DNA of 64,000 nt from Shewanella jiangmenensis. GTDB taxonomy: Bacteria > Pseudomonadota > Gammaproteobacteria > Enterobacterales > Shewanellaceae. The number at the start of each line of letters is the position of its first letter. The first letter of the stretch is position 1. Made by a program: the position numbers and the translations under genes. Positions 63,963 to 64,000 of this stretch are shown piece after piece. The notes beneath the pieces were generated by a model. It was not told the origin of the DNA. It saw nothing but the letters and a program-made list of their open reading frames with translations, and searched no databases. Where the stretch lies: the NCBI RefSeq assembly GCF_018596335.1, contig NZ_JAHEPS010000008.1:87984-151983 (forward strand), in the 5' to 3' direction.

Positions 63963-64000
63963 GGTATTCGTTTGCTGTATTGAGTCAATCACTTCAATCA

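Overview
The window reads as chromosome of a gammaproteobacterium of the Alteromonadales, most likely a Shewanella with fairly GC-rich coding sequence; the species is inference. The gene blocks are typical of that lineage: waaA/kdkA beside a TetR gene and kbl-tdh, polA-spf-engB-cytochrome c4, yihI-DUF2489-hemN, yibN-secB-gpsA, and gpmI-envC-ctpA-yibQ. No phage, insertion sequence, integron or CRISPR array is visible; nearly everything is core chromosome.

Layout: (1) 1-4.8 kb, lipopolysaccharide core genes: a truncated glycosyltransferase, a MurG-like protein, a heptosyltransferase, Kdo kinase and Kdo transferase. (2) 4.9-13.4 kb, TetR regulator, threonine catabolism (kbl-tdh), glpE-glpG, elbB, polA. 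(3) 13.4-17.2 kb, an RNA-rich and repeat-rich stretch: two degenerate minisatellites, a clear Spot 42 RNA, a second structured RNA candidate, engB, cytochrome c4, and a GGA-rich CsrB-type RNA with 18 GGA motifs. (4) 17.2-28.5 kb, methyltransferase, yihI, DUF2489, a secreted amidohydrolase, hemN, add, a DUF885 lipoprotein, a lysophospholipase-like hydrolase and a GGDEF-EAL protein. (5) 28.8-34 kb, zinc metallopeptidase, the divergent hutC/hutI pair around a perfect operator, a small unknown gene and an orphan HicB, and an esterase. (6) 34-44.6 kb, signalling genes: a chemoreceptor, a three-gene LytS/LytTR operon and, convergent to it, a lipoprotein-DesK-NarL operon; then a secreted S41-like protein and an AraC regulator. 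(7) 45-49 kb, mtnC, a thioesterase, PBP7, a small GNAT protein, hutD-like, an NlpC/P60 lipoprotein and mog. (8) 49.3-54.3 kb, an operon of REC-GGDEF response regulator, substrate-binding lipoprotein and hybrid histidine kinase. (9) 54.4-63.5 kb, a BaiN/YhiN flavoprotein, gpsA-secB-yibN, gpmI-envC-ctpA-yibQ, nsrR and a YkgJ-like cysteine-cluster protein. (10) The end of an rRNA operon on the minus strand: tRNA-Val followed by 5S rRNA and a terminator.

How it fits together: core metabolism and envelope genes alternate with regulatory modules. Several regulators are global: Spot 42, a CsrA-sequestering RNA, NsrR, and c-di-GMP enzymes. The least ordinary parts are the polA-engB intergenic region, the promoter-proximal palindromes upstream of the CsrB-type RNA, and the ABC-type binding protein wired to a hybrid kinase and a c-di-GMP synthase. 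Many starts were moved inward from the longest reading frame on the basis of ribosome binding sites or family length; these choices are stated in each entry.
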